Positions 12,596 to 24,263 of a stretch of 64,000 nucleotides of DNA are shown in pieces. The first letter of the stretch is position 1; each line of letters begins with the position of its first letter. The stretch comes from Moniliella sp. 'wahieum'. Taxonomy: Eukaryota > Basidiomycota > Moniliellomycetes > Moniliellales > Moniliellaceae. The notes under the pieces are model-generated. The model saw nothing but the letters and a program-made list of their open reading frames with translations. It had not been told where the DNA came from and did no database searches. The position numbers and the translations under genes were made by a program. The DNA lies in NCBI GenBank assembly GCA_003971905.1, contig RSEE01000027.1, positions 496,001 through 560,000 on the forward strand. The letters are read 5' to 3'.

Positions 12596-12949
12596 CCTAC
12601 TTTTTGTCTTTTTCTTTCGTCATACACACTTACGTTTCTTTCCCCACCACCCTCTCCACCTGCCAGTAGTGCACCCAGCCTACATCCCTTCGGTCCGCAG
12701 TCGTTCGCAGCGAAGCAGGAATTCAGTGGTTGGGGGGACGCCGGCGTTGACGCCATGCATCGAAGAGGGGATGGAAATTGCTCGAGTAGGGGTGGGCACA
12801 AGTAAGGAAGTGGACACTCTCTATACGTGACAGCAAGGGAAACACGATTGAAGGGAGGACATAAAAACCGGGGATTGGACGGGTGCAGCAAATGTTCAGC
12901 GTAGACTGGGCGATTCGAACAAGTGATATAAGATAGAGGGAACGGAAGA

Positions 12950-14220
12950 TCATGACCGTAAGGCTCGTCGGGCGACTGGGCGAACGATGGGAACAGTGGA
13001 GGTGATGGTGGTGGGGGTGGTGGCGGACCAACTGCGCCGAGAGTGGGTGCTACTATTGTCGGTGTTGGGTTTGTTGGAGCAGACTCCCTTGGAGCACAGG
13101 GTGGCCACCACAGCCACTGCAATAAGAATAGCGGCAACAAGCAGAATACTGAGGCGCGAGTCAATTCCACGACCAACAGAGCGTGCCCACTCACGGGGAA
13201 GGAAGGCAGGAGGAAGCAGGGGAGGGCTTAGGAGAAAAAGACTTACATCAAACAGATCCAGCGCTTTTTGCGCGCTTGACGAGCGGCGAAAGCAGCTTTG
13301 CTGCTGCGCCGCTGTCCCGTCTCGATATTCTGGTAGTTTGTTTGAGTGGTGGAGACGGCTGTTGTGTCGATCGAGGTGTCCCCTTCCGGGAAGCGCATCC
13401 ACATCCGCACCTAGATGCGCCATCTCCGCTACTGTCTCCTCCATTTTGCGCATCTCGGTAGCAAGGCGTACAGTTCACGTTCGGCCGTGGTCCGCCGGGT
13501 GGCTAGTGACAGATGGCTGGGAGGGGGACCCATGCCCCCATAACCCCCCTCCATCGCCTTGGTCAGCTCGGCCTCGGTAGCACCCGGATGGAGGATCTGA
13601 TACTGTTGCTCGGCCTGTGCCCGCATCGTACCGCGGTATGCAGTTGCCACGTCGGTATAGCGCTGAACGAGCACCTTAAATTGAGTCGTGAGCATGGCGA
13701 GCGTTTGGCTTGGGCGAAGCTACTGGCGTGAGTGGGGCACGGGCAAGTTGACGATTTGCTGGATTCGGCTCTTGATTTGGGCGGCCAGGCCACGGGTTTG
13801 GGTCTGGGCTAGGTCCATTTGGTCCCATGGTCCTGCTGTGTTCCGACTTGACCCAGGGCCTTCTCGAAGGCAGCGATGGCATGTTCCAACTCGGTGACAA
13901 GGGCCTGCACCTCGTCCACCTCATCCCACAAGGTCCGTGGCGCAGCCGATGGTTGTGAAAAGCTGGTCAACTCCATCGTACTGTCCCCCTTTCCCTCGGG
14001 TCCACCGAGGGAAATGCGAGATGCAAACTTATCGTCGTCGTCGTCGAGGGGGGAGGATAGGAGGTGTTGTACGCGTGGTGCGTGGGACTGCTGTCGTCGT
14101 AGCCATAGCCGTAGCCGCGGTAGCCATCCGAGTCTGGCTCGGCGTGGGACAGCTCGGGGAAGGAGACCGCGGGCGTGGGGGGGACGATGCCCGTGGGAAG
14201 GACGGGGCGGGGGGCTGCAT
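12950..14220 (-). CDS. Syntaxin-type Qa-SNARE, copy B
   Basis: Paralogue of the plus-strand syntaxin at 10553-11630. The start is placed at the ATG at 14220 but is uncertain. The N-terminus is Pro/Tyr-rich with an acidic LDDDDDKFASRISLG. The Habc region includes TLWDEVDEVQALVTELEHAI and LVQRYTDVATAYRGTMRAQ. The SNARE motif is readable as MRKMEETVAEMAHLGADVDA, then NYQNIETGQRRSSKAAFAAR with QARKKRWIC. An intron at 13149-13246 (GTAAGT..CAG) lies just before the anchor ILLVAAILIAVAVVATLC, nearly the same place as in copy A. The luminal tail is about 45 residues, longer than usual, and could reflect a late frame error. Several frame breaks occur through 13260-14060. Confidence 0.8.
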
Positions 14221-15217
14221 GCTGCCGAGAGGATGGGGGGGACCCAGGAGCGGAAGGAGGGCCTGCGTGGGCGTGGGCTGTCGTCTGGGCTGTGTAAGCG
14301 ACGTGCCAGTCGGGTTGCTGTGTAGGGCAGGTGGGCGGGTGGGGCGCGAGGGTGCGCTGCGGGCGGCGAGCGGCACCGAGCGCGCACAGCGGCAGGGGGG
14401 CGGTGTGCAGGCCGAACGCGAACAGGTAGTGCTGGCCAACAAAAACAGCATCACGGATCATCATGCATTAATCATGCGCCACGCTCCACGCCTCGAGCAC
14501 CACCCAGCAGCCCCAGCGGTGGACACGTGGACCGTGAGCGTGGGTGGATCCAGCTGCCAGCTTCCAGCTTCCAGGTCATGCGCGCGCTTACCTTTCAAAA
14601 CGGGGCATGGGGCACTGTAGGCGTTGGCGTGCGCCCAGGCGGCAGGGCCGATGGGGAACAACGCATGGGGCCGCCCACTGGCCGCACGTGACATGTGACA
14701 TGGCAGCAACCCGGCGTGGTGCGTGTGGGATCTGCGGTGGGGCAGCCGGCTGCTGGCTGCATCGGGGCGGCAGGCAGCATGCAGCATTCGCACTGCCCCC
14801 ATGCCGCATGAGCCAGGCAGCCCGGAGGTGCCTTGTGCTGCGTCGGCCCATCGTGCGTCTGGCCCTGGCGTGCTGCACGTTGCACCTACAATGCAGGCCC
14901 GACGCCCCACCATGCACCACGGCCCACTCACCCGGTGACGTCACCTGCTGGGCCGCCGGGCCGCTGGGGCAGGCGGGTGTAGCAACGCTCTCAGCGCTCG
15001 CGCACTTGCGGAGGTTCCGACGAAGACGCCATTGCATGACCACCCTAGGCGGTGATCGTTCGGTGATCCGGCCAAAGAATGTGCAACGATGCCATCGCCC
15101 ACATGCTGCTTGGCTACCCGGCCGCTGCTGACTAGGACCCGCAGCTCTGACTGGCACGACAGCTGGCGACCTGTCTTGCTCCCACCACCCCCGCTGTCTC
15201 TCTTTGCGCCATTCCCC
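14221..15217. other. Divergent promoter interval, syntaxin B / G-alpha
   Basis: GC-rich, about 1 kb, with overlapping open frames on both strands (frames of up to 224 residues on the minus strand) that are Cys/His/Ala-rich and match nothing I recognise. Treated as promoter and leader sequence for the two divergent genes. Confidence 0.4.
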
Positions 15218-16273
15218 ATGGCTGTACCGCTTCACGCCCCGACGAGACGGATGCCACCGCACGCAGCGATGCGATCGATGCAGCTGAAGGCAGACCGCTT
15301 GGCGCAGCGCAACGAGGTCAAGCTCCTCCTCCGGGCGCCGGCGAATCGGGCAAGAGCACCGTGCTGAAACAGATGAAGCTGATCCACCACGGTCCCTACT
15401 CGGTCCCCGAACGCGAATCGTACAAGGAGATCATCTTTTCCACACGGTGCAGAGCATGAAGGTGCTGCTCGAGAGGCGATGGAAGTGTTGGATTTGCCGC
15501 TGGCGGACCCCAAGCTGTGCCGGCGGCCCAGGTGGTCATTGCCGCCCCAGCCCAGGTCGAAACGACCGTGCTCCCACCCGCGCTGTACCAAGCCATCAAT
15601 GTGCTCTGGCACGATGCCGGTGTGCTTGCCTGCTTTGCTCGGGCTCGCGAGTTCCAGCTGAACGACTCGGCGCCGTACTACTTTGATGCGATTGCCCGCA
15701 TTGGTGCGCCGGACTATGTCCCGACGGACCAGGACGTGCTGCGGTCCCGGGTCAAGACGACCGGCATTACCGAAACGACGTTTCAGATTGGCAGGTTGAC
15801 GTACAACTGTTTGATGTGGCGGGCAACGCTCCGAACGCAAAAAGTGGATCCACTGTTTTGAGGCCGTCACCGCCGTCTTGTTTCTGGTAGCCATCTCGGA
15901 GTACGATCAGGCGCTGTATGAGGATGCCAATGTCAACCGGATGCAGGAGGCGTTGATCGTTTGATTCGATTTGCAATTCGCGATGGTTTCTCAATTCATC
16001 CATCATCCTGTTTTGAACAAGGTGGATCTCTTCCAGCAAAAGCTGCCCATCTCGCCCTGTCCAACTACTTTGCTGACTTTAACCGGTGGATCGGACTACA
16101 ATGCCGCTCTCGAGTTCTTGACCAACAAGTTTGTCCAACTCAACAAGAACCAGCCAAGCAGATCTATACTCATTACACACTGTGCGACGGATACCCAGCA
16201 AATCAAGTTTGTCATGTCGGCAGTGAATGATACGATCATCTCCAACAATTTGAGGGAATGCGGGCTGCTCTGA
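15218..16273 (+). CDS. Heterotrimeric G-protein alpha subunit (indel-riddled)
   Basis: GTP-binding signalling subunit at the inner plasma membrane, acting below GPCRs in pheromone or nutrient sensing. The start at 15218 reads MGC after adding one lost G, giving the N-myristoylation/palmitoylation signal. Then come [15 protein letters not shown] and the P-loop [15 protein letters not shown] (about 15334-15380). Switch [15 protein letters not shown] keeps the catalytic Arg. Switch [20 protein letters not shown] is restored by one base near 15820. NKxD appears as FLNKVDLF, TCAT near 16180, and the C-terminus NLRECGLL ends at TGA 16271. At least eight indels in about 1.05 kb, mostly losses plus one apparent extra C near 16180. 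All G1-G5 motifs survive, so sequence error is far likelier than gene decay. The subclass (Gpa1 to Gpa4) is not resolved. Confidence 0.9.
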
Positions 16274-16860
16274 CAGGGAGGGTGCTTCAATTTCCTTTTC
16301 AATCGTTCGCTCCCACCGACCACTCATATCCGCACGGGGTGCACCTTTACAATCGTGGCAGAGATGGCGATCCCCTCCTTTCTCTTGTCCACTCCCCTTT
16401 TCCAGCCCGTCCAGCCCGTCTCCTCATTCTCGGTCGGAGCAGCATTCGCTCCCGGAGCAGAGTTGGTGGTGGTGAAGGGGGGGGAGGGGGGGGGCATACG
16501 CTCTTAGCCGGTGGATTGTCTTGCCCAGACCGATCCGTTTTTTTTCCTTCCTTGGCTCGTTCATACCCCAACCCCTCGCCCTTTGTCCGGTCTGCCCCGC
16601 CGTTTGCTCGTATTGGCCTTGACCCCTATTTGGAGGGTACAACGGGAGAAATGGGAGTGACCCAGGTGGTGCACTGTGTGCTGCTGCATCAAGCGTTTGC
16701 CCAAGTACTCTCTTTCCCCGAGCGCGATCAGGACATCTACCTCTTCACTACGCCCCCCCCCCATCTCTCCGATAACGTGACTAGGCGGATGAACGAGACA
16801 AAATGCGAATGCTTGCTTTGGAGGGTGTATATACAATCGAGAAAAGGGAGGGACAGACCA
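16274..16860. other. Convergent 3' interval
   Basis: Lies between the ends of the G-alpha gene and the carboxypeptidase gene. G-rich run near 16472-16496. No gene recognised. Confidence 0.5.
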
Positions 16861-18079
16861 TTATAGCTTTTCGCGCTATACCACGTAAGAAGAGAAGGAA
16901 AAACCAAGTTAGCCCCCTCGATCCTGCTCCGCGCAACCAAGCTCCCATCCCGAGCCACGACGACGATCTTCGGAGGTGCGAAACGTACTGTGCGGACAAA
17001 GCTGGCCAAATAAAAAACCGCGCCACCGCATCCTCTCCGGCTGCCGAGATGCGCGAGGCGGGCAGACGTAGCCATGCGACCCCGTGTCGCGCAACTCGAG
17101 CGCAAAGGACCACTTGACATGCACCTCGTCGTACGCCCAGTCGATTGAGTTGCCCCAGTTTCCACCAACATTCACACACCCGTCCCGAACTGTACAAGGC
17201 CGGGGAGCCCGGCAGGGTCGGGTTGCCTGGATTGCGCACCTCCTTGACTGCGCCCAGCGCGGCCTCCAACAAATCCTCTTCGTCCGGCACGGGTGTGGCA
17301 CAGGACGAAGCAAAGGGGTACATGAGCTGTTGGCCATACGCATGCAGGTCGAGCAAGACGGATACCTTGGGCCTGGCAGCGCGTCCGACGAGCCATTGAT
17401 CAGCGCGGCCAATGCACGCGTTTCGGCCGCCTCGTTGGGCGTCGCACCGGTAGTACTCGTCCGCATCCGTCTTGCCACGGCCCGCCTTGAATTGGTAATC
17501 AAAGTTGAGGTTGATGTCGATGCCCGTGCAGCCGGTTGGTGGGCCGGGGTTGCGCCGCCACATCGCTTTGTGGGACCAACTGTATGCGTACCCCCGGATT
17601 GAGCAACGGGACAAAGAGAGATCGAACGTCTTGAGCACCCCGCACATCTTCCGTTCCTGAGCAGAGCCCTTGCCGCCTTCCAAGACGGTCAGAAGATGGT
17701 CCACCATATACAGCGACGCGGCCGGGCCGACCCATTCGCGAGCATGGGTGCCAGCGTTGACCAAGATGCGAGGCTTGGGCTTCGTCGCAAGCGGAAGCAG
17801 GGGGACTTGTCCGGCCTGCGCAGCCGAGGGATGGTGCGAGGGCAAAGACAGGTACAGCGCCTCGATCGGACGCTGTTCGTACGTGGTGCCAATGGTATGC
17901 ACCTTGGCGTGCGACGAGTGGTTGGCAGCGACCGCATGGAGAAAAGCAGACACGTCGTCGACGGGGTGGTAGGCGTGGTGGAACCCCAGCGACGACGGCG
18001 GTGCAGCGGGCACAGCAGCCGCGCCCAAGGCAGCGGCAGCAACAAGAAGGACGCGCGCGAGCAGCCTCGTGCCAAGCAT
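16861..18079 (-). CDS. Secreted M14A metallocarboxypeptidase
   Basis: Zinc carboxypeptidase removing C-terminal residues outside the cell or in the vacuole. ATG at 18079. Residues 1-25 form a signal peptide (RLLARVLLVAAAALGAAAV) followed directly by the catalytic domain, with no long activation propeptide. Zinc ligands are GTHAREW (His112, Glu115) and LLDLHAYGQ (His246). The general-acid Glu is in FALELRDTGSHGY. The segment SIDWAYDE, near the substrate-binding Tyr, is readable. At the position of the Arg145 that binds substrate carboxylate in bovine CPA, the text reads GIDINLNFDYQF, that is Leu191. Frame breaks occur near 17165, 17070 and 17030 (a T-run). A final intron 16876-16988 (GTACGT, CTAAC branch, TAG) leads to REKL and TAA at 16863-16861. 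Confidence 0.85.
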
Positions 18080-18940
18080 GCCACAGGTGCGTCGCAGCGG
18101 GCAGGGCGGTGGGCCAAGACAACAGCTGGGCCGGCGCCGTCAGAAAAAGCGCACGGCCGCCTCAGCGGTGGGGCGGGTGATGTAGGAGGACGGCAGAGGG
18201 AGGGCGTGCGGATGAGGTAAGCCGCAGCTGCCGAATTCAGCTTCAGCGTTCAGCTCGGGGCGTCTGATGGATGCGGTCTACGAGCTACGCCCATGTTCAA
18301 TGTTCAATTTCCATCGTTCAGTGTCCCAGGTGGACTGCCTCCATGGCTTCTGCCCACAGGAGAGAGACGTATTTGGACGAGCGCTTCGCTTGGCCCATCA
18401 GCGCATCACGCCTCCTGCCCCACTCGCTCACCGCACCCTTATATGCACAACCCATCCTGCGTCCCACCAACCCCTGCCGCACCAAGTGCCAACTGCCACC
18501 CACCGCGTCGCGGGCTTACCACAACCCACAGTCCGATCCTGCTCCTGCATCCACAGGGTTCTGGACCGTACGGGCGCATAATGCCATACGTTGGGAGACA
18601 TGGACTGGCCTCGGTCGGCGACGCCCATGACCTAGATGGAACAGCCACGTACGATCCACCACGTGGTCGAGGTGGGAGGAGAGAGGCAAGGTCGGATGGA
18701 ACAGGGCAAGCTATCGTGGTGTGGGCTGTGGAAATAGGTAACCTCGGGGGGCGAGGGGATCGAGCCAAGGGTGACAAACACGGTGGATTTCCCATAACAA
18801 AGGTTCCCGTAATATCAAGGAGGGCAAAAAAAAGCAAGCGGCCAGCTAGTAGACAGAGGCCAAACGAAGGGCAAGGCGACTGGGTCCCGTTGCTGGAAGC
18901 ATGACAAACGAGTGGAAACAACAACAGGGTACAGAACAGC
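18080..18940. other. Intergenic interval
   Basis: Upstream of the carboxypeptidase and downstream of the RhoGEF. GCTTCAGCGTTCAGC words occur near 18240. No gene supported despite plus- and minus-strand open frames of 100-200 residues. Confidence 0.4.
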
Positions 18941-21645
18941 TCACCGGGTACCCTTGCCAGCGTCTTCCATGATTGCAGCATAGAGGCCATCGGCACTGGC
19001 TTCCGAACGGAGCTGGAGGAGGTACACCACACCGGTTCGCATGCCCTCATGGGAACACTCGACCGCCAAACCCGTCCGACCCATCCGATGCGCCCCGCCA
19101 TCGGGCAGACCAGGGTCGAAATGAGTGTTTTGGCTTTCCCCTGGGCTACCAGCTGGCGGGCCGGCACCTCGCTGTGCACGCCCGCACGGACCAGGGCATA
19201 CAACTTGACCTGGGCCTGGCCCAACGGTTTCCATCCCGACCCGGCGCGAAGAAACACTTTGGACCGCATCTGGGCTACCAGACGGGCCGACTTGATGCCG
19301 CTCAGTTGGTCTTGTTCCGGAGGCCGCTCGCCGGGCAAGCGCTTCCGACGCGGATGCCATCATCTCGATCGGCTTGCCATGCCCTGTTTGAGCCAACTGG
19401 CCCGACTTGAGTAACGCCGACGGCATGGCCACCCCATGCTGGGTGTCGGACGAGGCAGAGCGCAGGAGCACGCGGGGAATGGGTCTACCGGGGGGAATTC
19501 CCCCCGCTTGGCCCAAAGGCTGGACTGGTAGGTGCCGAGCGGGCAGCTAGAACACCCGGCGGCATCCCTGAGTAAGGCGCCAGCCCACCGCCAGGTGGAA
19601 AGGAAGCCCCGGCTGTAAGGTTGGGCCTGGAAAGGCTATTGGTTGTCCAGGCCGGATTGGCTCACGGCTGATGGGGCTAGGCGAGGCGGACAGTTTGGGA
19701 CTCGGCAGGGCGGGGCGGAGGAGGACCGGGCTGCACCAGTGCAAAGGATTGGGACGAGGTGAAGGACGACGCAGTACTCGCGTTAGTCAAGCGGCGTTCC
19801 CCTTCGAACCGCATGTCTGCCGACCCTGGACCTGGGCCTGGACCGGGCTAGGTGTGGGAGAAGAGATGGGGTGGGGCGGGACCCTGATGGCAGGTAGTCC
19901 AAAAGGAAGTGGTTGAGATCGAGGCGCATGATCCGAAGCGACCGATCCCCCGGACTCATGGGACTCGGCGACGCCTGTGGGCCCGCATCCGGTGTTGAGG
20001 AGGCATGCTGCCAACTTAAAGGGGAAGGGTGTTAGTCACAAGAACCAATGGTGTGGAACGCAGTACATACAGCCTAATGCGAAACGTCGGCAATCTTCAA
20101 TTTGACCTCGCCAATGGGCAGCATTATGGGCGGCCTGGGGGTCGCCCTTAGGGCCAAAGGACAGGACAAGCGTCTCTTCCCCAGAACAGTCAGGGCCACC
20201 ACCTCCTCGCGCTGGCGGTGAGCGGAGGAGGGACGATGGTGAGATGTTTTCCCGTCAAAGGCGGGAAAAGAAGGGAGCGGATAGCAGGCTTGCCCTGGTG
20301 CGGTTCTGGGCCTGCTCAGGGAGACAAGTTGGTCGCAAGCAAGAAGAGATCGGTGAGCAAAATAGCATGGGCGTTACGCCATTCGGCACCCTGCCTTGGC
20401 AGCTGGCGAGCCGGCTCGAGGCAGCACACGCAAACAACGACACATTGTTTGCGGCTCGTAGCTGGCGTTCAAACGGCAAGTCCGGACGTGCAAGGTGCAA
20501 CGCACACGCTTTCGGCTGTAGCGTAAAAAGGTCCAAGGTGTGGGAAGTATCGAGTTCAGCTTGCAGTCGTGAGCAGCAGGCCAGCAGGGGAGGGGACTCG
20601 TTCCGGCGGGCCAGGTGCCGGGTTCAATGACAAAGAGCCAAAGGCAGCTAGTGGGTCCGTTGGGGAGAGGTAGCACGGGGCGTTGCCAGGAAATGCGGGG
20701 CCTGAGGGGGGAGGGCCAGGCGCGGGGAGTGCGCATGATGAGAAGGTGAGGTCGGACCGGCAGGAGAATCAGGCGAGGGAATGGATTGGGAAGTCGGTCT
20801 CGTGAGCAGGAGGCGCAGCCGTCAGGGGAGAAGGGGATGCTGCGGGTTTAAGAGGAACCCACGGGACGTTGGCTTGAGTGAAGGAGGGGTCATCGAGCTG
20901 GCACTGCTATGCGTTGCACTGTCGGGGGGGACCATAACAGCTTGGCTGCTGGCAGCCGAGATGGCCGAGCGACGGGATGCGGTATTGTTGTTCTCCTGTC
21001 CTCGTCACTGGACGGAGGAGGTCGACGACGAGCCTCGTCGGCTAGGTTCAATCAAGGCATCGAGCTTCGAGTTGGCGGAGGAAACGAGCAGGCGATGGTC
21101 CGAACGGCCTGGCTGAGTGGAACGGAGGAGACGTGCGTAAAGGCGCTTGGTAGTACCCCAGCCGAGACAATGGAAGAGCAAACGCCGCGTCAAAGAGTGG
21201 GAGGGCAGAAGAGGTGCGGACTCAGCCAGCAGAGAAGTGACGCGCGGGTTGTCGACCACACCGGGAAGAGAGTCGAGGGGAGAAGCATACACGGCAAGAA
21301 ATCGGCTGTAGGGTCGGCCCAGATCGTCGACCCAACGCATGAGCAAATCACCAAGTGCTTTGGGTGAAGCAGGGCGTGGTCCAATGGCAGCGAGCTCGGT
21401 AAGGAAGGCGCGGTGGGCGCGAGTCAGTCCCTCGACGGCGCGGAACATAGCATCTAGCACTCGTGGTGGTGGGTGGGAGCGGGACCAAGCACGGGCAACA
21501 TTGTGGACGAGTGCGGCGAGAGCAGAAGTGTGGGTATCCTCTGTGGCAAGCAAGTCGACGAGGGGGTTGGGGGGCGGGTCTTGGAGCCTGCGGCGGCTGG
21601 CATGGCGGACGAGCCCGGGGGCGAGGAGGCCATGGCGGCTGCCAT
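18941..21645 (-). CDS. Fungal DH-PH Rho guanine nucleotide exchange factor
   Basis: Likely activator of a Rho-type GTPase in polarity or septation. Start placed at the ATG at 21645 (MAAAMASSPPG), with a frame break in the C-run near 21570. The DH domain spans about 21575-21010: PNPLVDLLATEDTHTSALAA, then VLDAMFRAVEGLTRAHRAFL and KALGDLLMRWVDDLGRPY, ending with RLYARLLRSTQPGRSDHR. A PH-like region follows at about 20580-20080: AELDTSHTLDLF, DLPFERQLRAANNVSLF, AHAILLTDLFLLATNL, LLFPPLTGKHLTIV. A long Pro/Ser-rich linker leads to a conserved C-terminal module, about 19330-18945, with KVFLRAGSGWKPLGQAQVKL, KTLISTLV and TGVVYLLQLRSEASADGLYA. This order matches my memory of a fungal DH-PH family. 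Many indels break the frame. The exact orthologue (Bud3-like or other) is not established. Confidence 0.75.
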
Positions 21646-22802
21646 GTGGAGACGGGGGAGGAGGCCGAGATGGGGGGCGCGAGGGGGCGGAACAGGGAGA
21701 GGGGGGAGAGGGCGTAGAAAGAGCAGACGAGGGCGGGAAGGGAGTGGCGCACGTGGTAGTGGAGACGGTGGTGCAGTTGGTGGTGATGGGCGGCGCTGGG
21801 ATGGGGTGTTGCAGCTGGGACTGGCTTCAAGCGTAGCTGGATGCATCAGACAGCCCGCTGGGGCGTCGACGCAGCTGGCAGCTTGCCATTTGAAATTTGC
21901 AGCCTGAAGGAAGAGCGCAAGTGATCGGTGGTGATCGATGATCGATGATATCATAGTCGATCTTCTGGCAAGTGAACGTTACATAATGAATGTTCAAAGG
22001 AGGTGGATACTGCCCCGTGCTGCGAATGCCAACTGAGGCGCTGAGGCGTGAGGGAGGGGACTGAGGCACCGGGTACTCGGCCTGAGGCATTTCCTTTGGA
22101 GGCGTGAGGCGGGAGGCGTGGCGCGTGAGGCCCTGGCGCATGATGCATGATGCAGGTGGCCGAGCTGTACGGCGGAGGCTCAGCAGCACGGGGAGGGTGG
22201 GTGATGGATGATCGGCAGGCACCGTCCCCACTGGCACATTTGGGCGATGGCCGATGGTGCCACTCCACAGCGCAGGGGCAGGCGTGTTACGTGGTACATG
22301 CTCTACGCGGCAGGCGGCGGCTCGGCGGGGCAATTAACAATTGCGCTTTCCGTAGACGCATAGTCGCACACACAGCACGTCTGCGCGCGCCCAGTGAGCC
22401 TTTTGGGCCTAATCCACTCCTGTCTGGCAGTGAGTGCCATGTGCCACGACAACTTGCAACGAGGAGCTCCTAGTTACTAACGCGGGTTCCTTAGTCCACA
22501 TGCGTCGAACCATCCGCACGCGCGCAACAACAATCACCGGCACCCCCCTCCTCATAACCGTAACCCTCAGGCCGAGGCCTCATCCATCCGCGGGTGGCAT
22601 TGCCCTGGCTATACTGATGGCCTGGTGCCGCAAGGATATCCTACCGAGATGTGCTACGACAGGCACACGTGGCGTTGGCAAAATACATTTCGCGATCGCT
22701 GGGATTCCGATCGCCCCCTTCCTCCCATACTCCCCACAGGTGGTACGCTTCCAAGGCGGCAGCCCATCACGTAGCACACAGCTCCCAGCCCCACACCAGC
22801 CT
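21646..22802. other. Intergenic interval with ATCGAT palindromes
   Basis: Contains GTGATCGATGATCGATGATA near 21933-21952 and GAGGCG/TGAGGC words near 22035-22140. No supported gene. Confidence 0.5.
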
Positions 22803-24263
22803 CTACTCGCCGGAGAGGTACGGCCGAAGACGCTCGAGACGTTTCTCGGCCTCGGCAAACTCGTCCTCGCGCTTGCAAAATGAGAGCCGGATGAACTTGC
22901 TCAGATCCACCGGTGGCACCGAGCCCATCGAGCCATCCCCGGCCGAGTGAACGCAGTGACCGGAATGCCCACCACGCCCGTTGTGGTGGCCACAAACCAA
23001 GCCGCCAAACGCAGGTGGGACGTGGGCGGGCGCAGCCCAACCTTCGGGCGGGTGAACCTTGCTCAGGTCGGCCACGACAAGTAAGCGCCAGCTGGGACCC
23101 AATGCGGGATGCCGAGTCGGCGCAATGCGCCCAATAGCCGCTCCTCGGCCTGTGTACTCTTCCAGCTGCTTGGCCAGGAACGCCTTGCTAGCTTCTCCTC
23201 CATCCTTGGTCAGCGCCGCCGCAACAGCCGCCTGGGCTGGCGCATTGACACAAAACACAATGCGCGTCTGCGCCAACGTGGTCGCTCGTACCAGTTCCGC
23301 TGCTCCTACCACCCATCCCACCCGCCACCCCGTCGCGGCGAACGTCTTGCCCGCCGAGCCAACGGTCAGCGTGCGCTCCCACATGCCCTCAATCGACGCC
23401 AATGGTACATGAGGCTGGCCATCAAACACGAGTGCGTCGTACACCTCGTCAGCCAAAACCACAATGTCGTACTTGATCGCCAGATGGGCAAGCCGCTGGA
23501 GCTCGGCGGTGGTGAACACCTTGCCAATCGGGTTGTGGGGCGAGTTGAACATGAGCATCTTGGCCTTCGGCCGCGCAAACGCAGCCTCGAGCGCCTCCCA
23601 ATCCAGCGTCCAGTCGTTGGCGCTCGCAGGGCTTCGGGCGTACCAGAGGGAGCCGGTTTGAAAGGCACAAACACGGGGACCCCATGCGAGAAGAGCGCTT
23701 GGGGTACATATTGGTCAAAGTAGGGCTCTAGCAGGACGACCTCATCATCTGCCTCCAGGAGCGCCACGCACGCGGCATACATGCCCTCGTTGGCACCGGC
23801 CGTGACCAAAATCTCGGTCTCGGGATCGATCGAGCGGCCCGACAGGCGCTTGGCAGGGTCCTTTCCTGCCAAGACAGCTTGTGCAGCCGCCTGTTTGTCC
23901 TCCTCTGCATTCGCAGGAGGAAGGATGGTGGGCGCATACCGCTCGGCAAGCCGCTGCCGTAGATCCACCCGCCCTTTGGGGGGAGGGTATTGATGGGCAC
24001 CACTGTCCTGCCGAGCCGCCTCGACCAGGGAATCAGCAGCCAACTGGGAGGGACCAAAAGACATAAACCCCTGACCCAAGTTCACTGCGTCGGGGAAAAC
24101 GAGCGGGGAGAAGAGCGACCAAACATCCTGGCCCGCTGCGTCTCGCCCCACACTGCGGGCGGCGACAGACCGGTAGCGAAGCGCGAGGCTCGCCTGGCGC
24201 CGCACGCGCGGGAAAGGCAGGCGCCTTGGCGGCCGAGTACACTTCTGGCTTGGAAGCGGGCAT
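22803..24263 (-). CDS. Kynurenine aminotransferase-type PLP enzyme (Bna3-like)
   Basis: Class I/II aminotransferase, probably converting kynurenine to kynurenate with 2-oxoglutarate. ATG at 24263 (MPASKPEVYSAAKAPAF). The N-terminal region has DVWSLFSPLVFPDAVNLGQG and ADSLVEAARQDSGAHQYPPP. The family signature continues in MLMFNSPHNPIGKVF, then DIVVLADEVYDALVFDG, and the PLP lysine in TVGSAGKTFAATGWRVGWV. The C-terminus is FIRLSFCKREDEFAEAEKRL, ending SGE and stop at 22803. Frame breaks are near 24190 (arginine-rich joint before RYRSVAARS), about 23630 and about 23000-23080. Sequence order and length (about 480 codons) fit Bna3/KAT. Class I aminotransferase is certain; the exact substrate is inferred. 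Confidence 0.85.

Noticed and set aside
14029..14454. Minus-strand Pro/Thr/Arg-rich frame overlapping the syntaxin B N-terminus.
   Set aside because: It is a shadow or shifted frame of the syntaxin B N-terminal region, which reads more sensibly in the acidic LDDDDDKFASRISLG frame.
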